The notes below the pieces were generated by a model. That model did no database searches and was not told where the DNA came from. It saw only the letters and a program-made list of their open reading frames with translations. The position numbers were made by a program, and so were the translations under genes. From assembly GCA_947494695.1 (NCBI GenBank), contig CANLWB010000007.1, positions 292,292 to 356,291 on the forward strand: a DNA stretch of 64,000 nt, read 5' to 3'. The DNA comes from an uncultured Flavobacteriaceae bacterium. GTDB taxonomy: Bacteria; Bacteroidota; Bacteroidia; Flavobacteriales; Flavobacteriaceae. Of the stretch, positions 38,095 to 47,410 are shown one piece after another; positions within the stretch are counted from its first letter, which is position 1; each line of letters starts with the position of its first letter.

Positions 38095-39099
38095 TTGACT
38101 AATCACGACACCTATATAAGACGCTGTATTGAGCTTGGCGGTAACGGTTTAGGAACCGCCAGACCAAATCCAATGGTTGGCTGTGTTATTGTTCATAAAA
38201 ACAACATTATAGGAGAAGGTTACACGAGTCCGTATGGCGGCAGTCACGCAGAGGTTAATGCCATTAACTCGGTTACAAATAAAGCGCTCTTAAAGGCATC
38301 CACAATCTATGTAACGCTTGAGCCCTGCTCTCATTTTGGAAAAACGCCACCTTGTAGCGACCTAATTATTAAACATAAGATTCCAAATGTAGTTATTGGG
38401 TGTATTGATGATAACGTGCAAGTTGCAGGTAAAGGCATTAAAAAACTTAGAGATGCCGGGTGTGATGTTACGGTAGGGGTTCTGGAAAAAGATTGCAAAG
38501 CACATCTTAAACGCTTTTTCACATTTCACAATAAAAAAAGACCCTATATCATCTTAAAATGGGCAGAAACTAAAGATGGTTTTATCGCACCAAAAAGTAA
38601 AAACGAACGAAAACCGGTCTGGATAACCAATATATATTCAAGACAATGGGTTCACAAGTGGCGTGCCGAAGAACAAGCTATTCTAGTAGGCACTAATACT
38701 GTCCTACAAGACAACCCTGGCTTAACGGTTCGAGATTGGACCGGCCAAAACCCTACGCGAGTCGTTTTGGATAAAACCTCAAAGCTCTCTAAGGCCTCCT
38801 CTATTTTTAATAAGGAAGCGGAAACCATTATAATAAGTGAGCACATCATAGACTTTAACAAAAACACGTCTCAACACATCTGTGATCTTTTGCACAAAAA
38901 TAATATCACATCAATAATTATTGAAGGTGGGCAAAAAACACTCCAAACATTTATCGATGATAATCTATGGGACGAAGCTCGTGTTTTTACTGGAAATTCT
39001 GAGTTTAAAGAAGGGGTTAAAGCACCCAATTTTTCCGGTACATTGATTTCTGAGGAAAACATCCTGTCCGATATACTCAAAATATATTATAATGATTAA
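38095..39099 (+). CDS. ribD: Bifunctional riboflavin biosynthesis deaminase/reductase RibD
   Basis: A 334-residue enzyme of riboflavin synthesis. The N-terminal cytidine-deaminase-like domain carries the zinc site HAEVNA (H51, E53) and PCSHFGKTPPC (C78, C87). The C-terminal dihydrofolate-reductase-like domain begins about residue 145 (PYIILKWAETKDGFI). The start is TTG at 38095: it is the only start retaining the conserved IRRCIELGGNGLGTARPNPMVG beginning. It ends overlapping the next gene by 8 bp. Confidence 0.92.
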   Translation: MTNHDTYIRRCIELGGNGLGTARPNPMVGCVIVHKNNIIGEGYTSPYGGSHAEVNAINSVTNKALLKASTIYVTLEPCSHFGKTPPCSDLIIKHKIPNVVIGCIDDNVQVAGKGIKKLRDAGCDVTVGVLEKDCKAHLKRFFTFHNKKRPYIILKWAETKDGFIAPKSKNERKPVWITNIYSRQWVHKWRAEEQAILVGTNTVLQDNPGLTVRDWTGQNPTRVVLDKTSKLSKASSIFNKEAETIIISEHIIDFNKNTSQHICDLLHKNNITSIIIEGGQKTLQTFIDDNLWDEARVFTGNSEFKEGVKAPNFSGTLISEENILSDILKIYYND

Positions 39100-39706
39100 T
39101 ACTATTATTTTCGATTTTGGTAATGTTTTTATCAACCTGGATCTAGATGGGCATGAACAAAATATGCTTAAGGCTTTTGAAATAGAATCCCTTTCTGAAG
39201 AGATGATTGGTTTTAATGCACTGTACGAACAAGGCCTTATTTCTACGGAAGCGTTTCTAGAGTTTTACACAAGTAATTTCCCAAAACTTTCAAGGGAACA
39301 ACTTATAGATATTTGGAATTTCATGCTGAAGGACTTTCCAAAACATCGTTTGGATTTTCTTGAGCAGCTTAAGGCCGATTCAAAATATCAGCTCATATTG
39401 TTGAGCAACACAAACGAACTTCATATAGACTGGATAAAAGAACATGTTACGTTTTATGAGGTCTTTAAAAGCCTTTTTGACGCCTTTTATCTTTCGCATG
39501 ATATTCAATTAAGAAAACCTAATCAAGACATTTTCGAGTTTGTACTTAACAAAAATGAACTCAAAGCTGAGGCATGCCTTTTTATTGATGATAATTTAGA
39601 TAACATTAATAGTGCTAAAAGTCTAGGTATTAATGTTTGGAACATCATTCCAAAAACAGACGATATTACGGACCTATTCCTCATAAAAAAAGACTTGTTT
39701 TTATGA
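39092..39706 (+). CDS. HAD superfamily hydrolase (YihX-like)
   Basis: A 204-residue phosphatase-type protein. Motif I reads FDFGNVFINLD, the DxGNV form of the YihX subgroup, with nucleophile D8. Motif II is LLSNTNELH, motif III LRKPNQDIF and motif IV LFIDDNLDNINSA. It overlaps the ribD end by 8 bp. RibD is known to need a separate phosphatase in the riboflavin pathway, so a role in dephosphorylating the intermediate is possible, but this subgroup usually acts on sugar phosphates. The terminator hairpin overlaps its last codons. Confidence 0.83.
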   Translation: MINTIIFDFGNVFINLDLDGHEQNMLKAFEIESLSEEMIGFNALYEQGLISTEAFLEFYTSNFPKLSREQLIDIWNFMLKDFPKHRLDFLEQLKADSKYQLILLSNTNELHIDWIKEHVTFYEVFKSLFDAFYLSHDIQLRKPNQDIFEFVLNKNELKAEACLFIDDNLDNINSAKSLGINVWNIIPKTDDITDLFLIKKDLFL

Positions 39707-39715
39707 GGAATGGTC
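39671..39715 (+). terminator. Terminator hairpin overlapping the end of the HAD gene
   Basis: GACC(T)ATTCCTCATAAAAA pairs with TTTTTATGAGGAATGGTC, an 18-bp stem with one bulged T and an 8-nt loop. The stop codon TGA at 39704-39706 lies inside the 3' arm. A T-rich run follows at about 39725-39733. Confidence 0.75.
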
Positions 39716-39890
39716 TATAACATTATTTTTTATGAATGTCCGTTTTGTATCATAAATATATTCCTTGCATCATTCCTGAACGCCCGCCGGATGGGGAAGT
39801 TCTGTAGTTCGTGTCTAGCCTCTGAAACACGTTCAGATTGATACCGTTTAATGATGACAGATTACGGACAATCAATTTTTTTTTTCACGA

Positions 39891-40691
39891 TTAGTCAACA
39901 ATAATCTTTTTGACAATTTTATGATTATCTATTTTAAATATCACAAAGTAAACCCCATGAGACCAGTTACTAATATCGACAGCAACTCCTCCAATTTCTG
40001 TTTTTTCTTCTGAATACACACTATTTCCAAGAATATCCACTATCGACAGTACTCCATTCTTATGATCTTTAATTTTGATATTCAAAATGGAGTTTGTAGG
40101 GTTAGGGTATACTGAAAACATATTTTTAAGATTATTATCATCTACACTTAAAGGCCCTGTCTCTATATAAGTTAAAATTATTCTAGTAGCTACCCTATTA
40201 ACATATGCCAAACCAGACGTCGCTGCCTTTACGTGATAAACCGCTACATCATGAGTGGTACCAACTTCTCCAGGGTTATTATTCCAATAATTTCTAAATG
40301 CTACCAAACTTGAGCTAGCCGTTGGAGAAGTTCCGGTACCTGTAACCAAATCTCTAAGCGGATCTGTACTGGCATTGGTTCTAATGATTACCGTACCAAG
40401 TGTAAACTTGACACCAGAACCATGAAGAAAACGACTGTTTAAATGACCAATTATAGATTGTGCTGAAGCCTGTGCTATAGCCAAATTTCCATTGTAAGCA
40501 CTACCAAAAAAAGACCTGGATCCAATTTCTACACCAATTTCGTATTCAAGTACATCCATTACTGTTGTTGGTGGTGAGCTTGCAGCAAGAATACCAGTAC
40601 TCTTTTGCCGAGATTTATTCCCTAAACTTTTAAGAAGACGAACAGAGGATTTTACTTTACCAAATGAACTTATTTCTCTTGAACGGTTTGT
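39891..40691 (-). pseudogene. Decayed type IX-secreted reprolysin-like metallopeptidase
   Basis: An open frame of about 266 codons has no signal peptide or 5' end; a TGA at 40692-40694 truncates it. The first part (LEYEIGVEIGSRSFFGSAYNG, IRTNASTDPLRDLVTG, AFRNYWNNNPGEVGTTHDVAVYHV) matches the region just before the catalytic motif of Bacteroidota reprolysin-like peptidases. The zinc motif HExxHxxGxxH expected next is absent: YVNRVAT runs straight into RIILTYIETGPL. The end is a complete type A sorting domain (FSVYPNPTNSILNIKI ... GVYFVIFKIDNHKIVKKIIVD). It is both 5' truncated and internally deleted. Confidence 0.75.
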
Positions 40692-40815
40692 TCATTTCTG
40701 AACAAAAAAGACACCAACACCTATTTATCTGTATGTCAGCAACTTTAATTTCGTTAAAACCTAAATGCTCTGTGGTTCTTCATCTCCTGTAATTATATGT
40801 AAACTGTTCTCTATT

Positions 40816-40823
40816 TAGTTTTG
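40816..40823 (+). promoter_or_regulatory. Possible -7 element upstream of yigZ-like gene
   Basis: TAGTTTTG is an exact TAnnTTTG, 61 nt upstream of the ATG at 40885. No clear -33 box is present. Confidence 0.4.
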
Positions 40824-40884
40824 TACCAATCTAAATATTATATATTTTCATGCCGATATAAAACATCACTTATATTATAATCTG

Positions 40885-41496
40885 ATGAATTCTACTAAAG
40901 ACACCTATAAAACCATTCTAAAGGCTTCAAAAGAAGCCCTATTTAAAGACAAAAACAGTAAATTTTTTGGATATGCCTTCCCCGTTAAAAATGAAGGTGA
41001 TGTTAAACTAAATTTAGAAAAACTAAAAAAACGACATCATGCCGCCAGGCACTGGTGTTATGCTTACCAATTAGGAACGGAAACAATTTCTTATCGCGCA
41101 AATGACGATGGGGAGCCCAGTAATTCTGCAGGAATGCCTATATATGGGCAAATACAGTCATTCGATGTTACCAATATTTTAGTGGTGGTGGTTCGGTATT
41201 TTGGTGGTGTTAAATTAGGAGTTGGTGGACTAATTAACGCCTATAGGACTTCAGCCCAATTAGCGTTGGAGCAATCAAATGTTGTTGAAAAAACCATAAA
41301 TATAGATTATGTGGTTTCGTTCGACTATAAAAATATGAACAAGGTGATGCGTATTATTAAAGAGAAACACTTAAACATCATCAACCAACAATTAGAAATG
41401 GATTGTAAAATCACTATTTCGGTAAGAAAAAAAGATGCAACATCTGTTTTTGAGACCTTCGATCACCTTTTCGAAATAGATATAAAACGGCTCTAA
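40885..41496 (+). CDS. YigZ/IMPACT family protein
   Basis: A 203-residue protein. The N-terminal UPF0029 domain shows FFGYAFPVKNEGDV, HHAARHWCYAYQLG, ANDDGEPSNSAGMPIYGQ and VVVVRYFGGVKLGVGGLINAYR. A C-terminal DUF1949-like ferredoxin fold follows. IMPACT proteins bind the translation machinery in eukaryotes; the bacterial role is not settled. The 3' end overlaps the convergent thioesterase gene by 4 bp. Confidence 0.88.
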   Translation: MNSTKDTYKTILKASKEALFKDKNSKFFGYAFPVKNEGDVKLNLEKLKKRHHAARHWCYAYQLGTETISYRANDDGEPSNSAGMPIYGQIQSFDVTNILVVVVRYFGGVKLGVGGLINAYRTSAQLALEQSNVVEKTINIDYVVSFDYKNMNKVMRIIKEKHLNIINQQLEMDCKITISVRKKDATSVFETFDHLFEIDIKRL

Positions 41497-41891
41497 TTAT
41501 TTATGGCCTCTAAAAGATATTGAGGTGCTCTAGTGGGTTTATTTGTTTTCATATCAATGAACACTAAAGTCGTGTACGCTAACGTTAAAATTTCACCCCT
41601 CTCATTAGTGATTTCGTACTCAAATTCCAACCTTGCTGTAGGTGTTTTTTTAAGTTTAGTTTTTACACGAATCACATCGTCATATGTCGCCGACTTTTTA
41701 AAGTTAAGACTCATGGAAACCACAGGGAGCATTATACCGTTTTCTTCCATGCTTTTATAAGAAATCCCAAGTTTCCTTAACCACTCTATCCTTCCCATTT
41801 CAAGGTATAATGCATAATTGCCATGATAGACCACTCCCATTTGGTCTGTTTCACCGTATCTCACTCTTATTTGTATTTCATCGATTTTCAT
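41493..41891 (-). CDS. Acyl-CoA thioesterase (4HBT/YbgC-like hotdog protein)
   Basis: A 132-residue hotdog-fold protein. The pattern VRYGETDQMGVVYHGNYALYLEMGRIEWLR contains the catalytic Asp of the YbgC/4-hydroxybenzoyl-CoA thioesterase family (D in TDQMG). The TRAPQYL C-terminus is family-like. It hydrolyses acyl-CoA thioesters in the cytoplasm; the chain preference is unknown. Confidence 0.9.
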   Translation of the reverse strand: MKIDEIQIRVRYGETDQMGVVYHGNYALYLEMGRIEWLRKLGISYKSMEENGIMLPVVSMSLNFKKSATYDDVIRVKTKLKKTPTARLEFEYEITNERGEILTLAYTTLVFIDMKTNKPTRAPQYLLEAINN

Positions 41892-42087
41892 AGGGATTTG
41901 TATTTTTTTTTTGTAGTTTCGGCAGAAGGATAAACATGGGGAAAAAATTCTAGAAATTCAATAGAAAATCATTTTTTTTTTAAGAATTTTGTTCACATAT
42001 TTGCCATATGTAAATTGGGGCAAGGGGGACACTATTTCTCTTTGTATTTTTAGAACGACTAACTAACAAAACCGCTAAACTAATCTA

Positions 42088-43515
42088 ATGAGTATAACTG
42101 CGCAATCGGTATGGAATAATTGTCTGGAATTTATAAAGGATAACATTCAACCGCAAGCTTACAAAACATGGTTTGAACCTATAATAGCAGTTAAACTTAC
42201 TGACAACGCTTTAAGCATTCAGGTACCTAGTAAATTCTTTTACGAATGGCTCGAAGAGCACTATGTAAAAATTCTTAAAGTTTCCCTAACAAAAGAACTC
42301 GGTGAGTCTGCCAAACTTGTTTACATTATTAAAATGGAAAACACGTATGGCAACAAACAACCGTTTACTGAAAAAATCCCAAGTTCGAATAGAACATCTG
42401 TGAAATCTCAAGATGTCGATATTCCTTTGAACAATAAAAGTCCGGAATTAAGAAATCCATTTGTTATTCCAGGAATTAGAAATGTTAAGATAGAATCTCA
42501 ACTCAATCCTAATTACAGTTTCGAAAACTTTTTAGAAGGAGATTCTAACCGACTGGCGCGAAGTGCCGGATTAGCTGTTTCTGCAAAACCTGGTGGCACG
42601 TCTTTTAATCCGCTTTTAATTTTCGGAGGTGTTGGCCTTGGAAAAACACACCTGGCTCATGCCATTGGTGTTGACATAAAAGATAAATATCCCGAAAAAA
42701 CAGTACTGTATATTTCTGCTGAAAAATTCACGCAACAATATATAGACGCCGTAAAGAAAAATAATAGAAATGACTTTATTCATTTCTATCAGATCATCGA
42801 TGTATTAATTATTGATGATGTACAATTCCTTTCTGGTAAAACAGGAACTCAGGATGTATTCTTTCATATTTTTAATCACTTACACCAAAACGGTAAACAG
42901 GTTATTTTAACCAGTGATAAAGCTCCTGTTGATATGCAGGATATTGAACAACGTTTATTATCGCGTTTTAAGTGGGGCCTTTCTGCCGAATTACAAACAC
43001 CTGATTTTGAAACCAGGGTTTCTATTCTTAAGAATAAACTGTATCGCGATGGTGTTGAAATGCCCGAAGACATTATTGAATATGTAGCTAAAAACATTAA
43101 AACCAATGTTAGAGAGCTTGAAGGTGCTATTATTTCGTTAATCGCTCAATCTTCATTCAATAAAAAAGAAGTCACTATTGACCTCGCTAGAGTTATTGTT
43201 GAGAAATTCGTTAAAAACACCAAACGTGAAGTATCCATAGATTATATTCAAAAAGTGGTATCAGACTACTTTCAAATGGATATCGATACGTTACAATCTA
43301 AAACGAGAAAACGCCACATTGTACAAGCGCGTCAATTAGCCATGTTCTTTGCAAAGAAATTCACAAAGGCATCTCTTGCCAGTATTGGTTCTCAAATTGG
43401 AAAACGTGATCATGCTACTGTACTTCACGCTTGTAAAACGGTGGACAACTTATCTTCAACAGATAAGCAGTTTAGAAAGTATGTTGAAGATATTACCAAA
43501 AAACTTTCTGTTTAA
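42088..43515 (+). CDS. dnaA: Chromosomal replication initiator protein DnaA
   Basis: A 475-residue AAA+ initiator that opens the chromosome origin. Domain I is at the N-terminus (VWNNCLEFIKDNIQPQAYKTWFEPI). The AAA+ domain carries Walker A FGGVGLGKTH and Walker B VLIIDDVQF. The domain IV helix-turn-helix ends with GKRDHATVLHACKTV, the DnaA-box binding signature. The 196 nt upstream show T- and A-rich tracts but no TTATCCACA-type boxes, so the origin is not evident here. Confidence 0.97.
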   Translation: MSITAQSVWNNCLEFIKDNIQPQAYKTWFEPIIAVKLTDNALSIQVPSKFFYEWLEEHYVKILKVSLTKELGESAKLVYIIKMENTYGNKQPFTEKIPSSNRTSVKSQDVDIPLNNKSPELRNPFVIPGIRNVKIESQLNPNYSFENFLEGDSNRLARSAGLAVSAKPGGTSFNPLLIFGGVGLGKTHLAHAIGVDIKDKYPEKTVLYISAEKFTQQYIDAVKKNNRNDFIHFYQIIDVLIIDDVQFLSGKTGTQDVFFHIFNHLHQNGKQVILTSDKAPVDMQDIEQRLLSRFKWGLSAELQTPDFETRVSILKNKLYRDGVEMPEDIIEYVAKNIKTNVRELEGAIISLIAQSSFNKKEVTIDLARVIVEKFVKNTKREVSIDYIQKVVSDYFQMDIDTLQSKTRKRHIVQARQLAMFFAKKFTKASLASIGSQIGKRDHATVLHACKTVDNLSSTDKQFRKYVEDITKKLSV

Positions 43516-43527
43516 ATCTTAGACAAC

Positions 43528-43977
43528 ATGACTAAAATTCTGATGGTATGCCTGGGAAACATTTGTCGTTCTCCACTGGCTGAAGGTATCTTAAAGTCGA
43601 AACTTTCAAATGCATTTCAGGTGGATTCAGCAGGTACCGCCAATTACCATACAGGAAGTCCGCCAGACAGCCGCTCTGTTGCAGTTGCGAGAAAATATGG
43701 ATTAGATATTTCTAAATTACGTGGCCGACAATTTAAGGTGTCAGATTTCGATACGTTCGATCATATTTATGTAATGGATGACTCTAATTTTAACAATGTT
43801 ATGGCATTGGCGAGACATGATAAAGATAAAGCAAAAGTTAAATTCATACTAAATGAAGTCTATCCCAATCAGAATTATGATGTACCAGACCCCTATTATG
43901 GTGGTGACGAAGGTTTCGAAAACGTTTACAAGATGCTAGATGAAGCCTGTAACGTTATTGCCAGTACTTTAACTTAA
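43528..43977 (+). CDS. Low molecular weight protein-tyrosine phosphatase
   Basis: A 149-residue phosphatase. The P-loop CLGNICRS (nucleophile Cys 8, Arg 14) is at the N-terminus, and the general acid is in VPDPYYGG near 124-131. Bacterial members act on phosphotyrosine proteins such as polysaccharide-export kinases, but no such kinase gene is adjacent. It follows dnaA by 12 nt and precedes a methyltransferase by 9 nt, forming a likely operon. Confidence 0.92.
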   Translation: MTKILMVCLGNICRSPLAEGILKSKLSNAFQVDSAGTANYHTGSPPDSRSVAVARKYGLDISKLRGRQFKVSDFDTFDHIYVMDDSNFNNVMALARHDKDKAKVKFILNEVYPNQNYDVPDPYYGGDEGFENVYKMLDEACNVIASTLT

Positions 43978-43986
43978 ATCACAATA

Positions 43987-44703
43987 ATGAATACGGCTAA
44001 GGGCAAACTCTATTTAATCCCTACAACACTAGGAGACAACAACCCTTTTGAGGTACTCCCTATAACGGTTAAACAAATTATTGAAAAAACAGATACCTTC
44101 ATTGTAGAAAATGAAAAAACTGCCAGACGCTTTATAAAGAAAATAACACCAGAGAAGTCACAACCTTCCTTAAATATATTTCTTCTTAACAAGCGCACCG
44201 ATGCCAGTGAGCTTCCTAAGTTTTTGGAAACGTGTTCCAAGGGCGTCAATATTGGACTCCTTTCTGAAGCTGGATGCCCCGGTGTTGCCGATCCCGGTGC
44301 AGATATCGTGAAGTTGGCCCATCAAAAAAACATCAAAGTAGTTCCTTTAGTTGGCCCCTCTTCTATTTTAATGGCTCTAATGAGTTCTGGAATGAATGGA
44401 CAAAATTTTGCTTTTAATGGCTATCTACCTATAGATAAATCTGAACGTAAAAATGAAATTAAACGTTTGGAACGTCTTTCCTTTGAATACAATCAGTCTC
44501 AACTGTTCATAGAAACACCATACAGAAACAATAAAATGCTGGAAGATTTAAGTCATACGCTCGAAAAAAACACAGACATATGTGTAGCCTGCGATATTAC
44601 ATTAGACTCTGAGTTTATAAAAACTCAAACAGCAAATCAATGGAAAAAAAATATTGTAGACCTCCATAAGAGACCTACAATATTTATTATTCATAAAAGC
44701 TAG
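43987..44703 (+). CDS. SAM-dependent methyltransferase, short RsmI/tetrapyrrole-methylase family
   Basis: A 238-residue member of the tetrapyrrole methylase fold. It has GKLYLIPTTLGDN at the N-terminus, LLSEAGCPGVADPGADIVKLAH near 90-112 and VVPLVGPSSILMALMSSGMNGQNFAFNGYLP. It is shorter than typical RsmI (about 280 residues), which methylates C1402 of 16S rRNA. A Flavobacterial RsmI-like role is likely but unproven. It overlaps the convergent transglycosylase gene by 4 bp. Confidence 0.83.
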   Translation: MNTAKGKLYLIPTTLGDNNPFEVLPITVKQIIEKTDTFIVENEKTARRFIKKITPEKSQPSLNIFLLNKRTDASELPKFLETCSKGVNIGLLSEAGCPGVADPGADIVKLAHQKNIKVVPLVGPSSILMALMSSGMNGQNFAFNGYLPIDKSERKNEIKRLERLSFEYNQSQLFIETPYRNNKMLEDLSHTLEKNTDICVACDITLDSEFIKTQTANQWKKNIVDLHKRPTIFIIHKS

Positions 44704-45344
44704 ATCGCTTTAGCTTCCTTATTTGGCTCTACAATAGAAGTATCGTATCCCGAAAAACGTTTCATATAATCATAAACGGTCGTACCATACCCATCTGCGA
44801 AGTTATCTAACCCATAACTTCTTAAATACTTCTTCACACTACCAGGACCTGCTAAATGTGCGGCAGCCAAAATACCAGACTCTGTAACAATGATTCCATT
44901 AATACGTTTTCCAACAAAATTCTTGATGTCACGTCTTAAAATCCATTTGTTACGTTCTGCATTTGCCACAAAAGCGCGTTCCTGTAGTTTAGGATTCTTT
45001 AAAAATTGAGATGGATTCTTAATTCCAATCATTCTTAAAGTTCCTGTTCCAAATTGATACTTTCCTAAATAACCAAATGTGTTTACAGAAAAATAATTTC
45101 CTCCGGATTCTTTAAAAGCAACAGCTTCTTTAAATCCCACAAACGATTTACCTAAAAAAGGAGAGAATTGCTCAGGTTCATTTTGAGTCAATACATCTAC
45201 ATCATCACTCACAGTATAATTTAGGTTTAATCCATTAGTAGAATATTTACCTAAATCTATCGTCTCATCTGATGAAAACGATACTTTCAAAATAATACAT
45301 ATTGTAAGTGTGAGGGTTATAAAACTTGCAATATTTCTTACCAT
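44700..45344 (-). CDS. Lytic transglycosylase-like peptidoglycan protein
   Basis: A 214-residue protein with an N-terminal membrane anchor or signal (start 45344, MVRNIASFITLTLTICIILK); an upstream ATG at 45374 is less likely. The core FKEAVAFKESGGNYFSVNTFGYLGKYQFG is a lysozyme-like motif with the catalytic Glu in KESGG, followed by ILAAAHLAGPGSVKKYL. It probably cleaves the glycan strands of peptidoglycan in the periplasm. It is monocistronic. Confidence 0.8.
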   Translation of the reverse strand: MVRNIASFITLTLTICIILKVSFSSDETIDLGKYSTNGLNLNYTVSDDVDVLTQNEPEQFSPFLGKSFVGFKEAVAFKESGGNYFSVNTFGYLGKYQFGTGTLRMIGIKNPSQFLKNPKLQERAFVANAERNKWILRRDIKNFVGKRINGIIVTESGILAAAHLAGPGSVKKYLRSYGLDNFADGYGTTVYDYMKRFSGYDTSIVEPNKEAKAI

Positions 45345-45455
45345 AATTTCTAATTTTTTTAGGGTATTTTTCAATGAGAAATACCCCCAAAATTTGAGCG
45401 TGCAAAATTAGGTATTTTTTCAATACTTTCAAAATTAATCGATTATATGCAAATT

Positions 45456-46367
45456 TTAGTTGTAGAATAGATGAAATACACCCCTTTTTCTACTGATTTC
45501 CAATGTAGGGAATGGTATTTTTACCATATTAAAAACGTCTAAAACAGATCTCAAGAATTTTGAATTCGTCCTAATCGCATTCAAATTTACATCAAAACTC
45601 AAATAGAACTGTCTTGCCCTTGAAATATTTGTTAACATCTGACTGTCAACAACTTTAGTTTCAGAAAGCATACCATCCCCTCCGTAGCCCACTGCAACGT
45701 TTAACCACTTTGGAATTTTACTGGCTTTAAAGAAGGCATGTAGATTAATGCTTAACCAGTAGGTTTGCCCGTTATAATCCTTCAACATCTGCTCTAAAAA
45801 GTTCTCCCCTAACGTTTCTGGATTCAATTCGGCGTACCTCGTTTGATGGAATGAATACTTTAAGGTCATTCTTTGTTCATTCCAAAGTAATTCCTGTCCA
45901 ATATACAAACCTGTACCGGCCGCATTCGCAGCAATATCTCCCCAGGAAAAGCCCCATTCACTGGAATATCCATCCAAAACTTCTACTGCTGTTAAAAAGC
46001 CAAACCCTAGTGTTGCTCCATAAAGTAATTGGTTTTTCTTATTCACCCCACTCCAGTTTAGTAATTGTGCACCATGTTTTCCCATTTGGTAAGCCGTAAA
46101 GGCATGGCCAACTTTATCCATTTGCAGCCACTCACTATTATCATTAATGACGTGAAACTTGGATCGGTCAAAATCTGAATACCAAAGTTGGTTTAAGCCT
46201 AATAAGGTTATACCAGATAGAGTCGCCTCGGTAATAACCACAGCATTTCGCCTGGGTTTATTAAGTGTATCGCTAGGTGTTAAGAATGTCTCTAACTTCG
46301 ATTGAGAATAGGAAAAAGAAGATAGCAGTACGACCAAAAGAAGATATTTTGCTGCATGCCCTCTCAC
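45456..46367 (-). CDS. DUF2279 family protein
   Basis: A 303-residue protein with a signal peptide ending near SYSQ. It has phrases typical of DUF2279: QLWYSDFDRSKFHVINDNSEWLQMDKVGHAFTAYQMGK, then GATLGFGFLTAVEVLDGYSSEWGFSWGDIAAN. It is a likely outer-membrane or periplasmic membrane-associated protein of unknown role. The start is GTG at 46367, overlapping the mltG stop by one base, so it is cotranscribed with mltG. Confidence 0.82.
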   Translation of the reverse strand: MRGHAAKYLLLVVLLSSFSYSQSKLETFLTPSDTLNKPRRNAVVITEATLSGITLLGLNQLWYSDFDRSKFHVINDNSEWLQMDKVGHAFTAYQMGKHGAQLLNWSGVNKKNQLLYGATLGFGFLTAVEVLDGYSSEWGFSWGDIAANAAGTGLYIGQELLWNEQRMTLKYSFHQTRYAELNPETLGENFLEQMLKDYNGQTYWLSINLHAFFKASKIPKWLNVAVGYGGDGMLSETKVVDSQMLTNISRARQFYLSFDVNLNAIRTNSKFLRSVLDVFNMVKIPFPTLEISRKRGVFHLFYN

Positions 46368-47410
46368 TATTTTCTTATGCCTTGAGATGATAAGTAACGG
46401 TGATATTCCCTGGCATTCGCGTTATGCTGTGCCAAAGTTTTAGCAAACTTATGAAACCCAAGTCGCTTGGCATCTGCCGCAAAATATAAGTATTTATGTT
46501 TTTCGTAGTTCAAAACCGCATCAACGGCCGAGATATCTGGCATAGCGATTAAACCCGGAGGTAAACCTGTATTTTTATACGTATTATATGGAGACTCTAT
46601 GTCTTTATGAATGTTTAAAACACGCTTAATTACCGTATTCTTATATTTTGGTAACTTATATGCTGCGAATTTAAGTGTTGGGTCTGCTTGAAGTGGCATC
46701 CCTATCTTCAACCTGTTTAAGTACACCCCTGCTATTCTGGGCTGCTCGGCTACCTTTTTAGATTCTTCGTAGACAATAGATGCTAATGCGATGACCTCAT
46801 TTTGAGATAGGTTAAGAGCTTTCGCCTTATTTTTTCGGGTATCATTCCAAAAACGGTTATACTCCTTTAACATACGCGCTCTAAACGATTCTCCCGAAGT
46901 ATTCCAAAAAAACTCATAACTATTGGGTAAATACATCCCCAAAGCTGTAACTTCATTAAAACCGTGCTTATTTAAAAAAGCCCCCTCCTTCATTGCTTTT
47001 AATAACGTTACACTATCGGCTTCAACTTGTTTCGCAATGCGCCCGGCTAACTTTTCAAGGGTTTCCTGATTATTAAAAGAAACTTTAATGGGTATGTTTT
47101 TACTTCGAATGGAGTTAATAATATCATTATTTGTCATCCCTTTCTTAATAGCGTACTTACCGGCCTTAACATGAGTTGTATATTTTTTCTGTTCTGCTAA
47201 ATCATCAAAAGAATCAATATCCTCTAACAAAGGTTCCAACTGTTCCCTAACTTCTTGATATGTAGCATTACTGGGCACCAAAATATAGGCGATTTCATTA
47301 TTAAAAGCGGTATTCGGCTTTAGCATAGCCTTATATACAAAGTTTGCAAAGAAAGCCGCAACTACCAATCCTATCAACACAATAGCTAGAAGTATCTTTT
47401 TTATATACAT
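46367..47410 (-). CDS. mltG: Endolytic transglycosylase MltG
   Basis: A 347-residue inner-membrane protein with an N-terminal helix near 5-25. The YceG-like catalytic core has ALASIVYEESKKVAEQPRIAGVYLNRLKIGMPLQADPTLKFA, with the catalytic Glu in YEES, and the closing PYNTYKNTGLPPGLIAMPDISAVDAVLN. MltG cuts nascent peptidoglycan strands. The GNAT gene ends immediately before its ATG and the DUF2279 gene follows. Confidence 0.94.
   Translation of the reverse strand: MYIKKILLAIVLIGLVVAAFFANFVYKAMLKPNTAFNNEIAYILVPSNATYQEVREQLEPLLEDIDSFDDLAEQKKYTTHVKAGKYAIKKGMTNNDIINSIRSKNIPIKVSFNNQETLEKLAGRIAKQVEADSVTLLKAMKEGAFLNKHGFNEVTALGMYLPNSYEFFWNTSGESFRARMLKEYNRFWNDTRKNKAKALNLSQNEVIALASIVYEESKKVAEQPRIAGVYLNRLKIGMPLQADPTLKFAAYKLPKYKNTVIKRVLNIHKDIESPYNTYKNTGLPPGLIAMPDISAVDAVLNYEKHKYLYFAADAKRLGFHKFAKTLAQHNANAREYHRYLSSQGIRK

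Noticed and set aside
41900..42000. Poly-T and poly-A tracts upstream of dnaA as a terminator
   Set aside because: No stem precedes the T runs; they look like simple AT-rich promoter-region sequence.
41892..42087. Chromosome origin next to dnaA
   Set aside because: The upstream region is AT-rich with T and A tracts, but no cluster of TTATCCACA-type DnaA boxes is visible; dnaA is not next to the origin in many Bacteroidota.
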